The notes under the pieces are model-generated. The model saw only the letters and a list, made by a program, of their open reading frames with translations, was not told the DNA's origin and searched no databases. 64,000 bases of DNA from Fragilariopsis cylindrus CCMP1102 (lineage: Eukaryota > Bacillariophyta > Bacillariophyceae > Bacillariales > Bacillariaceae), in assembly GCA_900095095.1 (NCBI GenBank), contig FMBT01000293.1:248001-312000 (forward strand), given 5' to 3'. How positions within the stretch are numbered: position 1 is the stretch's first letter; each line of letters begins with the position of its first letter. Shown one piece after another: positions 1-10,025 of this stretch. The translations under genes were made by a program, and so were the position numbers.

Positions 1-521
1 GACGGATGATACTGAAAAGTATTCAAGATTAGCCCGACGATTACATAGAGTTAAAAAAAATGGTGACTTGATATACCGATGCCAAGACCAAAAAAATGGA
101 TATAGGCCAGTCCAAATCTAATCCCAGCTAGATAGAGGAATGCTTGTAATAGACATACATAAGAGCTGATCTAGTACTATAGCGACTGGAGCAAGACCAA
201 ACCGACTATTTTAAATAGTTCGAATTTATATGCGTACAATTACTAAAGTGATTCAATCACGACCTAAACGAAAATGTAGAATGAATCCCATGGATGAGAT
301 ATTATTTATAGTGGTCCGTCTAAAATTGTCCTTGGGATTGTGCATAAATACTATCGCAATTCAAAGATCCTCTGGTTTTCCTATTTTTCATAAATACTAC
401 GTATATGACTAATCAAATCAAAGTAGAGTTGTCATTATTATAGCTAATTTTTGGTATTATTTAATCGTATCGGCCATTGATCTCTGATTGGAAAAGTTTC
501 CTTTCTTAGTCTTCATACGCA
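1..521. other. Left edge, no gene recognised
   Basis: AT-rich sequence with frequent stops in all frames. The only open stretch (230-412, + strand, 60 codons) has no recognisable domain or compositional sign of coding. Nothing here can be supported as a gene. Confidence 0.5.
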
Positions 522-599
522 TACAGACACGAACGCACACAAGGAATATTTAAAAAGAGATACAGACACGAACGCACACAAGGAATATTTAAAAAGAGA
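522..599. repeat. Two perfect tandem copies of a 39-bp unit
   Basis: The unit starting TACAGACACGAACGCACACA and ending TTTAAAAAGAGA occupies 522-560 and is repeated without change at 561-599. It lies just downstream of the stop codon of the minus-strand gene at 608, so it sits in that gene's 3' flank. The perfect identity suggests a recent local duplication. Confidence 0.95.
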
Positions 600-607
600 G
601 ACTATAC

Positions 608-1664
608 TCAGAAATTCTCTAGGTATTCCATCATGACCTTGTTCTTCGCCTGTTTTTCAGTTAGAGAGTTTGTGTTCATCAGCCACTTCATACGATCCAC
701 CGCGGGGTAAAATCTAGAATAATCAGTACCTAGTACAATATTCGGATTCCATACCATATCTTCAATATCTTTCTTCGTTGATGGTTGACTTAATTTCATA
801 TTATCGTCAGCGCTCTTGGTTACGGCGAAATAATCCACAGTCGATCGAATAATGTCTTTACATTGGGTAACACAGTTATCCCAATCAGCCGATCCCGATT
901 TTGTCGCGTCACATGACCAATCGTCCTTCACATCTTTTAGATTATCGGCGGCACCGAATTATCGGTGTGAGATTTCTGAAGATTTCTTGCTGCAATATAG
1001 GAGCCAAAGCTTCCATTAGCAGCAGTGCAAGCTGTACCCCACCCACTACACTTTCCTACCAGTTTGTTAACGACAGCGGGTAGTTGTTGAGAAATAATTC
1101 CATTTTGACTCACGCCAGCAATAAATGCCAACCCCAATAAGCATATTTGTAAGTACAAAGAGCATCACGTCTTGGCATCGTCATTCTATTTTTCATGTAG
1201 ACATTGTTTATCTGTTTGTCCAGTCGGCCCTCAATATAGCCATCCTCAGTGTTCAACACACCAGCAGGGGGTGGTGGTTTCGAATCCTGTAACATAAGAT
1301 CAAATTGACTGTCGTATTGACGGGCGTTGCTGGACAGTCCTTGGCACCGTTGCTGGAAGAGCTCCAACGATCTCTTTGAATTTGACTTGGCGGAAGTGTA
1401 CGTTGCCGCTTGGGCCCGAAACTTGTACACTTTTGCCTTGATTGCTTGCGATGTGGTAAAACTACGTACCATGTTCTTGATTTTGTTTTCATTGAGTAGC
1501 CACTTTTTTACAAATGGGACGGAACCGATAGGACACATACCAAAGAAGGACACCCCCGTTTTATACTGGACCGGAAGCTTTAAGACTGCGACTTGTGAAA
1601 AGGCAGCTGCCGCAGCCAATACTAGGGTAGTGACGCGTCCGAATTCGACCTGTCTCCGTCTCAT
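608..1664 (-). CDS. Secreted-type protein of unknown function, coding frame broken twice
   Basis: I do not recognise the family. The proposed start (ATG at 1664) gives a basic N-terminus (MRRRQVEFGR) followed by an Ala-rich hydrophobic segment, which looks like a signal peptide. The open frame continues to about 1140. The coding sense then passes to the frame open from about 1158 to 940, and then to the frame open from about 940 to the stop at 608. The last part contains several Cys and Trp residues (DDWSCDATKSG, DWDNCVTQCKD). No GT-AG intron explains either change. Both are repaired by assuming one missing base, the first in a GGGG run near 1136 and the second near 940. It is therefore either a recent pseudogene or a gene with two deletion errors in the assembly. 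The stop is TGA. Confidence 0.45.
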
Positions 1665-2464
1665 TTTTGATACTCTTGACCATCATCGATGCCGTTGCCA
1701 TTGGACGTGACGATCCGTTCCGTACGTTTACTACTTGAATCGTCGGGATCATTGTCGGTTCTATCAAAGCTGAGATCTGTTAATGTTATTATACAAAGAA
1801 TAAACCGAAACAATTTGATTCGTTAATGAAATGAGAAACTTCAGAAGAACACAAAATACCAATACTGCAATGGTTCTGATGTTGTTTCGGAACGGATGAA
1901 AAAAAGAGTCGAGTATCTTGCTTATTACATACATGCTGTACGGTGCAACTCTGAATTGGGGATCGTGCCATCGCCCCTATTTTTACGAATTACTCTACTA
2001 AGCAAGCTAGGTTGACGTTTTCCTTCAACCACAACCAATAGCGCAAGCGCTAGGAGATACACGATCTCTACAATCCTTAGACTTTTCATCTCCTCTCTTA
2101 AAATTTAGATTTTGTCCGACCAATGGATCCTATCCAATGTTCTAACAACTGTGCCTTTGTGCAAAACTGAAAAATAATTACTGCTTGACAACATGTTGAA
2201 TCGAATGTTGATCTTGTTTTCCCCTATGCTGTTTTGGTCTATCAAAATATACTCTTACTTGGGCAATCTTTGAATTCAACCGATGTCGATGCGGAATGAC
2301 AATAAAAGTCTCTCAAGTGAGTGAGTCCGTCGTAGTAGGATCCATGTTAATATTGTTGCCCCCGTTTGGTCCATTGCTTGGCCTGTGGTAACTATTAATA
2401 ACTGCTATTCCTGACAACGGCCGCAGCTACAATACTGTATAGTATGTTTGTTGGTGTGCTGGTT
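1665..2464. other. Intergenic, no gene recognised
   Basis: About 0.8 kb containing the 5' flank of the secreted-type gene and the 3' flank of the membrane protein gene. A short minus-strand open frame (1561-1767) overlaps the upstream gene in another frame and looks like a shadow. I see no RNA gene or repeat. Confidence 0.5.
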
Positions 2465-3085
2465 TTACTTTGATAATGCTGTCTCATGATGGCCGTTCGG
2501 CTGCTCGTCGTGGTGTTGTTGTTGTTGCTGCTGCTGAAATATTGCACTTTCCCGTCGTAACTTCATCTCGAGGTCAAACCTATTTTGCATATCTTGTTTT
2601 AACTTCTGTCGGCTCGTCTTCGTACTGAAGTACGCCTGGCAAGAAATGACCAGTATTGTCATAGTTGGGTAGAACCAAACATCGAAAATTATCACGTAGG
2701 TCGGAAGCGGATGCTTCGTCAACCCCGCGACATAGCTCAGACATGTACGACCCAGGAATAATAGTAGCACCGACAGCTTTGCCGTCGTGGGTGCGTAGTC
2801 CACAAAAGCGATGGCAGCCGCCAGGGGTTGTGGTTGTGGTGGATCCGGTTTGTCCGACGTTATATTATAATCATGATCCATATAGTAGTGGATTCCAATG
2901 TGGTCGGATTCGAATACATACATCAACGCTACTAGTGTCAATCCGACAGTCGCCGGCAGTACATCAACTACATATTCGAGTCCCAAGGGTTTGGGATGAA
3001 TTATATGATCCACTGCAAGGCACACCGCAAATCCTGTTGCTAGTACGGACACCTTGGTCTTTACGGAAATTCTTTTGGTAGTCAT
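2465..3085 (-). CDS. Four-helix integral membrane protein, unknown function
   Basis: A 206-residue single-exon protein with an ATG start and TAA stop. Four hydrophobic segments are visible at about residues 12-30, 38-58, 88-116 and 128-150. Between helices 2 and 3 lies an acidic, His-containing loop (DHIGIHYYMDHDYNITSDKP) and a short Pro/Gln stretch. After the last helix the protein becomes charged and amphipathic (KLKQDMQNRFDLEMKLRRE), consistent with a short coiled coil, and ends in a poly-Gln tract with a His-rich tail. This resembles small eukaryotic membrane proteins with a cytosolic tail, but I cannot assign a family. The poly-Gln DNA (CTG/TTG repeats near 2505-2535) is a likely length-variable site. 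Confidence 0.7.
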   Translation of the reverse strand: MTTKRISVKTKVSVLATGFAVCLAVDHIIHPKPLGLEYVVDVLPATVGLTLVALMYVFESDHIGIHYYMDHDYNITSDKPDPPQPQPLAAAIAFVDYAPTTAKLSVLLLFLGRTCLSYVAGLTKHPLPTYVIIFDVWFYPTMTILVISCQAYFSTKTSRQKLKQDMQNRFDLEMKLRRESAIFQQQQQQQHHDEQPNGHHETALSK

Positions 3086-3557
3086 GTTACTAGATTACTA
3101 AAGTTGTTTGGGTTTGTTGTAGTATACAGCAGTTTAATTTCGACCAAGTGGTACGATTGTCGTGTTACTGGAAGTATCGACAAAAGAGATACGTACTGTA
3201 CGACCGATAGAGTAAGACTCGAATGGTATTATACAAGTCTTGTATAATTTAATTCGTTTTTCGTTTGGTATATGTGGTTATTAATTCACTTAGCAGGTAT
3301 TAAACAGGGGCTATAATATCAAATAATACGCCCCACACTCAGTACGCGACACTAATATAGGTCGTGATCAAATCAATCCGAAAAGTATATTTGTCATCGG
3401 CGGCACTAATGTACTCATATCTTATTTTGAGAATTTTGTAACACATAATACTTTACTCTATTATATCGGCACTTTCAACTTATCACATCATTGTTCATTA
3501 TTTCTCTCTCTTTTCGAAAGGTTGTTTCATTCCGCTGGAATTTAAATCGAGAATATA
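3086..3557. other. Divergent intergenic region
   Basis: About 470 bp between the start codons of two divergently transcribed genes, so it should hold both promoters. It is AT-rich, with no clear repeat or TATA element that I would defend. Confidence 0.5.
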
Positions 3558-4798
3558 ATGATGATGTCGTCGTTGCTGAACTCATTTGCTACTACACTCC
3601 TAGCACTAACAATAGCAGTGACCATAAATGAAGGAGATTCTCAATGCCAAGCATTTTCCATGGCGATTTCTATGTCTATGTCTACGAAATCAGCCTTACC
3701 TAATAGGGGATCGGCAGCGAAACCTTTCGAGAAGAAAAAGGTAGCTGTATTTGGTGCAGGTGGTTACCTGGGAGGTTGTGTTTATGGATTTTTACAACGT
3801 GCTGGCTCATTGTATGGGACAGGCATCGCTGGAATTGGTGCACCAAGAGCAATCGTAGCTTCAGCGTCCGGGTCGTCATCTCTAAATGGTGTCTTAAGCA
3901 AGAACTTTGTTTTAGCCCAAGCGGACGAGACATATATGCGTCTGACTGATATGACATCTATCGATTCGATTCAATCTAAGATTAATGGATTTGATGCTGC
4001 CATATTGGCAACTCGTTATTCCTATGAGATAAAACCTGTTACTGGGGGAACATACGGTAAAGGCCCTAACGACCAAACCAAAGAATTTTACATGGACCAA
4101 AGAAGGTCTTCTTCTAGATCAATTGATGATCCACAATATTCTTTTGAAATCTTTAAAAATACATTGGAAGCATGTAAGAGATCAAATAAACTGCGACATT
4201 TAGTAGTACTTGAAACTGATACAGAATTTGATGGAGACGAAAATATAGTCGGAGAAAAATATCTACAGCTATTGGAGGAAGCTCAAATACCATATACGTA
4301 TATAAAGCCATCAGGAAAGGTAGGATAGAAAGAAAAACAACGCACGTTCCTCGTTGTATTACTACTACTACCATTACTATTTCCTCCACTCTTTTTTTCC
4401 TCCTCTAAAACTAACAATAAGTAATAATATTTAATTGATCTTCTCCCTATATTAAGTTTGAGAATATTGGAGACTTTACTTACATGAAGGGGGTCCAATC
4501 GGATTTGAAAATATCCCGAGCAACTTCAGTCGAAGAACTTATGGAAAATACGAACAACAACAAATCGTCGTCGAGCAAAAACAAGACGATCTACCGGGAA
4601 CATATTGCAGCTGTATGCGTTCAATCACTCATGAGTTTAGGATGGGATGATAATAGGGTAATACAGATTGAACAATCATCATCTGAAGATGATCCTATGA
4701 CGACAATGGCTGATAATAAGGGTGGTAAAGTCGTTCTACAAAAGGAATGGTGTGTGAATTCGAATATACTACAAAATTCTCTGGCGGCACTTTCCTAA
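3558..4798 (+). CDS. Plastid-targeted NAD(P)-binding Rossmann (SDR/NmrA-like) protein
   Basis: Two exons, 3558-4319 and 4457-4798. The 137-bp intron starts GTAGGA and ends TTAAG, in phase 0, and gives a 367-residue product. The N-terminus has a hydrophobic signal peptide followed by CQAFSM, an ASAFAP-like plastid cleavage motif of diatoms. From about residue 61 comes a Rossmann nucleotide-binding motif (VAVFGAGGYLGG), then a region with LRHLVVLETDTEF and PYTYIKPSGK, where atypical SDRs usually carry their later strands. The second exon continues FENIGDFTYMKG and has a Ser/Asn-rich insert before RVIQIEQ. The fold is well supported; the substrate is unknown. The usual YxxxK catalytic pair is not evident, so a binding or atypical role is possible. 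Reading through the intron would stop after two extra codons. Confidence 0.75.
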
Positions 4799-5204
4799 TC
4801 TCTCTCTTGGCTACCTACCACCGTATAGATGGTATTTCGATTGTACTGCTAATTAATGATTGTTTGATTATCTTACGGCTATTGGATACTTACGAATAGT
4901 ACAACACATAATGTTCATTGAATGCAACATCCAATCAATTATTGCATTACAATAGAGAGTCGAAAGTCGAAAGCACTTTCTTTTGTAGACTGCTAGCTAG
5001 TTAATAGTCGCGCGCTTTCAGCATGATTATTCGACCAATGCGACTAAAATCCCATGTGTGATCCTGTAATAATCCTGAATCAGTGGTACAGTAACGACGA
5101 TGATGGATAATTACATCACATAGAGTTACACATCTGAAAGCAATACATTGCACTCTAAACAGACTCTCTGTACCAGCTACCCGTTGTGAGAATAATCTCA
5201 TCGT
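4799..5204. other. Intergenic, no gene recognised
   Basis: About 400 bp between two plus-strand genes. A short minus-strand open frame (5001-5225) has no domain and overlaps the next start. Nothing else is seen. Confidence 0.5.
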
Positions 5205-7421
5205 TTGCACTACTTCAATAAGCATATGACAATCTTTATTAAGCGACCCGTTTTCAGTGTTGCGTGCATATTCCTACTTCGCACTTGCAAATCTTTTCAT
5301 TCTGAGAGTTTTACTATTGCAAGATCTTGGTCCACTGTCACTTCTTCATCGCCATTCTCGTTAGCTGCTGCGGCAACCAGTGACAATAACAACGACATCG
5401 ACGGGAAAGTCGAAGGCAAAACTGGGTGGAATCATAATCCACCATCGGAATCTTCTCCTTTTTGGAAAGAAGAAGAATCATTGACAGATTCCAATCAAGA
5501 AAAGACGACAACAAAAAAACTACGTACGGGCTGGTTACACAATACCGAGGCTGTAAATAAAAACAAAACGACGAAAGAATCAGCGACTACTACTGGTGGA
5601 GTATCGAAAGCACAATTACGTTTACAACAGGCTATGAAAGAACAAAGGGATAATCACCGAATCGTATCGCCAGGTGCATTGCACGCATGTGGTGAGGATC
5701 GACAAATCGTTGTCACCGAACATCGACTGTCTGTACCTATTGATCACGTCAACGAAGGAAAAGAGTCAAAAAATCGTATCGACGTAGCATTCACTATAGT
5801 AGAAGAAATCAAGGACGAAGCAAGTCAAAGATGGTTCGAATCAACTTTTGCGACCATGACACCCTCGCAACGAGCCACTGCGTACATTAAGCGATGTGCA
5901 ATGACATCCGCTGAAGATATGTTTATCTACCTCCAAGGTGGTCCTGGTTTTGGTGCTCCCACTCCCGTTGTTGGACTAGATTTTGCAGCGAAGGGGTCTT
6001 CATGGGGATCTGCCGCCTTAGATCGTTACCAGCGTGTCGTGTTAATGGATCAACGAGGTACGGGATCTTCAACTCCAATCACAAAGCAAAGCCTGGAACA
6101 ACGCTTTCCTGACTTGTTCATGCTAGACGATGTCGACATAGGAAGTGACCAAGCCGATAGCATCAATGACAAAAAGGATCAAGGTGATATCATGGATCAC
6201 ATACAAAAATCTTACCCCGAAGAATTTGGAAAGTTTTCAAAATCTAGGGATGATGCCACAAAATTCATGAGTCAATTCAGAGCGGACAACATTGTTCGGG
6301 ACGCCGAAATCATTCGAGAGGCCTTAATGTTGCCCCCTTCTATCGACGACGATAACAAGAAAAGTGAAGAAATCGATGCCGCATCGTTACCACGTCCATG
6401 GGGTGGAAGTTTGGGCCAATCATTTGGTGGCTTCTGTACAATGACATATCTATCGATGATTAAACATCCACCAAAAGTTTCTCTCTTTACTGGTGGTATT
6501 GCTCCAATGTTGGCTAACAACGCCGTTGACGTGTACACTTCTCTCTGGAACAAGATCCGAGAAAGAAACCTTCGATATTATGACATGTACCCCGGAGATA
6601 TTGCCTTGGTGAAGACAATTGTCCGAAAACTATTGGAAGCGGAGAAGGAGGGAACACCGATACAGCTGCTATCAGGAGGGAAATTAACTGCACGACGCTT
6701 TTTACAATTGGGAATGATGCTGGGGGGAGGGGCTTCGAGCTTTGCTTCAATGCATAAGCTATTTTCTTCGGCATTTTTGCAGTCAACAACTGGTGGAGAA
6801 GTACACGAAGAGTTCACTCGTGGGTTTTTAAAGACAGTCGAAAATGAACAATCATTTGACGAAACGCCCTTATACTTTATACTTCACGAAAGTATATATG
6901 CGGATGGAAATCGTAGAAAGGAGGAAAAGTCAATCGATATTGCTACTAAGTGGAGCGCCAATTCTGCATACGAAACTAAGGTACATTCACGTTCTGGGGA
7001 AGAAACCGAATACGATTATAGATTGACAAGCTTGGAGGATAATAATCGACCTGTTTTATTTTTTGGAGAGATGGTATTCCCTTGGATGACGGAAGACTAT
7101 AAGGAATTAGGAGGCATCGGTCTTACCGAACTTTCGCATGCATTGGCTAAGAAGGATGACTGGGGACCGCTGTACGATGCTGATCACATGCGGGCTGTAC
7201 TGGATGACGGAAGAACGCGTAGTGCAGCTGCGATATATTACGACGATATGTACGTTGATTTCGATAATTGCATGAAGGTAACATCTCGCAATGGACCTCT
7301 CGAGAAATGCAAAGTTTATATAACTAACGAATACCAACACTCCGGGCTCAGAGATGACGGTGCGGCTATATTTTCCAAGCTACACGGTATGGCAACGGGC
7401 AGCATACGAACTCCTAGCTAA
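5205..7421 (+). CDS. S33-family alpha/beta hydrolase, proline iminopeptidase-like
   Basis: A 738-residue single-exon protein. The second Met (5226) is the more likely start because it gives a clean signal peptide (TIFIKRPVFSVACIFLLRTC). After about 150 low-complexity residues comes an alpha/beta-hydrolase core typical of peptidase family S33: the oxyanion-hole motif GGPGFG (about 245-250), DQRGTG (282-287), the nucleophile elbow GQSFGG with Ser406, and His712 in QHSG near the C-terminus. The acid is probably in the YYDDMY region. These enzymes release N-terminal proline or similar residues from peptides. At over 700 residues it is much longer than bacterial enzymes (about 310) and resembles the larger eukaryotic group, with an inserted cap of over 150 residues. 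The signal peptide suggests secretory or plastid routing. Confidence in the fold is high; substrate specificity is inferred. Confidence 0.85.
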   Translation: MHYFNKHMTIFIKRPVFSVACIFLLRTCKSFHSESFTIARSWSTVTSSSPFSLAAAATSDNNNDIDGKVEGKTGWNHNPPSESSPFWKEEESLTDSNQEKTTTKKLRTGWLHNTEAVNKNKTTKESATTTGGVSKAQLRLQQAMKEQRDNHRIVSPGALHACGEDRQIVVTEHRLSVPIDHVNEGKESKNRIDVAFTIVEEIKDEASQRWFESTFATMTPSQRATAYIKRCAMTSAEDMFIYLQGGPGFGAPTPVVGLDFAAKGSSWGSAALDRYQRVVLMDQRGTGSSTPITKQSLEQRFPDLFMLDDVDIGSDQADSINDKKDQGDIMDHIQKSYPEEFGKFSKSRDDATKFMSQFRADNIVRDAEIIREALMLPPSIDDDNKKSEEIDAASLPRPWGGSLGQSFGGFCTMTYLSMIKHPPKVSLFTGGIAPMLANNAVDVYTSLWNKIRERNLRYYDMYPGDIALVKTIVRKLLEAEKEGTPIQLLSGGKLTARRFLQLGMMLGGGASSFASMHKLFSSAFLQSTTGGEVHEEFTRGFLKTVENEQSFDETPLYFILHESIYADGNRRKEEKSIDIATKWSANSAYETKVHSRSGEETEYDYRLTSLEDNNRPVLFFGEMVFPWMTEDYKELGGIGLTELSHALAKKDDWGPLYDADHMRAVLDDGRTRSAAAIYYDDMYVDFDNCMKVTSRNGPLEKCKVYITNEYQHSGLRDDGAAIFSKLHGMATGSIRTPS

Positions 7422-7549
7422 ATATTTACCTTTTGATCTCCAATTAATTGATCAATAAACTCATAAAACTAGAACATAAATCGGACATTATTTTTTTCGT
7501 AACGGCCTAATATACATTAATATTTCATTTATTTAAAGTGTGTGAAGGC
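7422..7549. other. Short convergent intergenic spacer
   Basis: About 130 bp between the 3' ends of two convergent genes, containing AATAAA-like and AT-rich sequence that could serve as polyadenylation signals for both. Confidence 0.4.
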
Positions 7550-8389
7550 TCATACCTTCTGCGGTTGTACTTCTTTTTCAGGTGCCGGGGCATTGTGCTG
7601 GTCAACATTAGTCAACGGACTACCAAACAACAATTCTTCAAGTCGATGCCAGCAACGATGCCGTCCCATGACTAATTTGTATCCTTTATGTGCAATGGAT
7701 TTTCGTTCCTTTTCATTTTCTGGATTGAGATAGTATTTGATTAGCTCTTTTAGCATCTTCGGATTATCATACACTATGATATTGGCCCTATCGACTAGAC
7801 CCGCTGGAAGAATTACCATAGGATCTGTCATGACCAAAGCTCCACTGGCAAGTGATTCCATCAGTCTATAATGATCTTCCCATTCGTCCCGTTGGGTGAT
7901 CACCACGATCTTGCATTTCAATAGATCCAATGTATATTTGTACTGTACATTCCCCGCTTCCATCCCTTTCTCGTCTGAGTAGACAATTTGGACTTGATTC
8001 TCCATAAGTTTACCGGTCTTCTTATTGATTGTGGAATGATGCAGAGTCTTAATAACTTTAGCAACATCTCGACGATAAAAACTATAATGGGAATAGTCTC
8101 CAGATTTCCAAAAGTAACCCACATCGATGGGGCGTCTTAATCCCCTACTAACCGGTTTCCCATTAGTTATATTTTGTATACTCATAACGAAAGATTCCCG
8201 GAGAGCAATGGGGCTGTGTAGAATGGACTGATCATAATCTGACGGGACATCGTCCCATTGGTTTGGTGATAGCTCTCCCATATGTATTTCTTTACTCGCA
8301 TGATCGTAGTATCGATTTTGAACGATACTTCGTTTGGCCAAACGTATTCTTTTCATATCATTTGTTCGCGCATAACTCATTTCGCGATG

Positions 8390-8421
<32 letters not shown>

Positions 8422-9456
8422 CATATCAACACCAATATCGACACCCCTACTAGTAGCAAATAAGTTACTACAACCAGCTCGTCGTGTACTGCCACTAAAA
8501 TCTAACAAGAAGATGTATGGTTCCTCTATTTCTTCTTCTTCATGACGAATTTCTTGTTTTCCAAGATTATCTAGAATCATCTGTAATCTATGACAATCTC
8601 GATCCATCGATCCCCAATCGATCAGATACAAGAACGGTAAATTCGTCTTTCGTGGAAAAATTTCAACAGTATTCACGGATGGCCTAACGAATGTAACTGC
8701 TGATAGTTGTATATATTTAGACCGTTCAACTGCTGCGAACAATAGCTTTGATGCGGGGTCGATATTGGCGGAACCTGTCATATCTACGATTATATGAATT
8801 GTACAGTTCGGTTCCATCCATCGAGGATAACGGGAGAGTTTGAAGCTTTATACTGTGACAATAAACAATTATTGTCATCGATTTTTTCCGATTTTTTCGA
8901 TGACGATGATTGTTTTTTTATTTCCAATTGGTCACTATTCTTTTGTTGTTGTTGTATCTGCGATGCTTGTAACGATATGTGGTCGGTGCTAGGTAGGTCA
9001 CTATATTTATTTTTGTGTTGTCAATTTCGGAAGTCGGAGTCGATTCGCTACTTTTTGTCGTGGTGGTGTGGAAGAAGAATCGGATGATGGCGATATACTT
9101 TAGGACTGCGTACACTATTAGTAGGGCATCCATGGCAGTAGTGGTGCTGCTTCTTATCCCTACAGTTGACTTTGTGCTAGGATTATTATAAGGCGTCGTG
9201 GTGCTCTCATCATGGCAATCCCGACGAGTCCCGCTAATAACCATTTGAAGTATCGCAAAAAACCTGCACATAAAATGTCGGCACCTGAATAATTTCTTCC
9301 GTGATTTCCTCGAGGAGAAACACTGAGTCGTTTCGATGGAGAAATGATTCGTTTTGACGATGGAGATATCATTCTTTGTTGTTGTGTACGAACACTACGG
9401 TCTAGGACGTGATATTCGGTTTGGATGGGATGTACAGTTGTAGAAAAAAATGTCAA
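7550..9456 (-). CDS. CgeB/GT-B-like glycosyltransferase, type II membrane protein, coding frame broken several times
   Basis: The C-terminal part (8380 down to 7550) is a clear GT-B-type glycosyltransferase fragment. It contains VYSDEKGMEAGNVQYKYTLD, KIVVITQRDEWEDHYRLMES and LASGALVMTDPM, as in the glycosyltransferase 1/CgeB group. The upstream 8817-8400 segment (YPRWMEPNCTIHIIVDMTG, YIFLLDFSGS) is in another frame and reads as the natural N-terminal half. Further upstream, coding-like sequence with a transmembrane segment (ALLIVYAVLKYIAIIRFFF) and a basic cytosolic N-terminus occupies two further frames to about 9456. Each frame change (about 9230, 9030, 8845 and inside the 8390-8421 microsatellite) is repaired by assuming one missing base, mostly in homopolymers. 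No GT-AG intron fits. It is either a decaying gene or one affected by assembly deletions. The final codons CAG AAG are followed by GTATGA, which could be a splice donor, so the 3' end is also uncertain. Confidence 0.55.
8390..8421. repeat. (ACT)n trinucleotide microsatellite inside a coding region
   Basis: An uninterrupted run of ACT/CTA triplets of about 32 nt. On the minus strand it reads as GTA or AGT codons (poly-Val or poly-Ser, depending on frame). The glycosyltransferase reading frame changes at this point. Confidence 0.95.
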
Positions 9457-10025
9457 ATATCGGACGCGTGAAGCAATGATTCAATCAACGAGTCAATCCG
9501 CCTTCAATATCAAGTGGTAGAACAGCAACAAATGTATATATTTGCAGAGCCACTCCTACCAATACAATGACTTGCTCTGTTGATTTCCTCGTTCTTAATT
9601 CATTCGACACCGAAAGAATGAATCTGTTGTGTTTTTGTTACTATAGCTGTTACGGGACGGCTTCAAATAAAACTTGTAAAACCATTATTCACGTCCGCCG
9701 TGCCAATTTTTGTTGACGAGATCGAGGACCTAGCATAACAATCCCGTATGGGACTGGACGGTATGCACTCGTACACGACTGAAACCTACAATGTAAAAAA
9801 ACATGGAAAAGAATCTACGCGTGGTAGTTATTGTGTCAGAGCGAGCGCGATTTGCTTCACAACCATCACTTTTGCTCTTAGTTGATCAACTAATTCACAA
9901 ACCACGAAGAACATCATGTACGCACCAACCATAACAATTAATCAAAGAAAACAAAGAAAACCCACATAAAAGAATTTGCTTTTAGCATCATAACCAAGGA
10001 CAACTAATCGACCGTACTTACTACG
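9457..10025. other. Divergent intergenic region
   Basis: About 570 bp between the glycosyltransferase gene (-) and the J-domain gene (+). The stretch just upstream of 10026 is A-rich with repeated AAAGAAAAC. I see no gene or RNA. Confidence 0.5.

Noticed and set aside
1265-1300. Sequence GGTTTCGAATCC resembling a tRNA T-loop
   Set aside because: No matching acceptor stem, D-arm or anticodon arm could be found around it, and it lies inside a coding frame on the other strand.
3700-3957. Minus-strand frame opposite the SDR-like gene
   Set aside because: Antisense shadow with no start context or domain.
8263-8545. Plus-strand open frames with poly-Tyr and poly-Thr runs
   Set aside because: They arise from the (ACT)n microsatellite read on the non-coding strand.
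9040-9271. An intron between the membrane anchor and catalytic part of the glycosyltransferase
   Set aside because: All frames between contain protein-like sequence, and no GT-AG pair restores the frame; single missing bases fit better.
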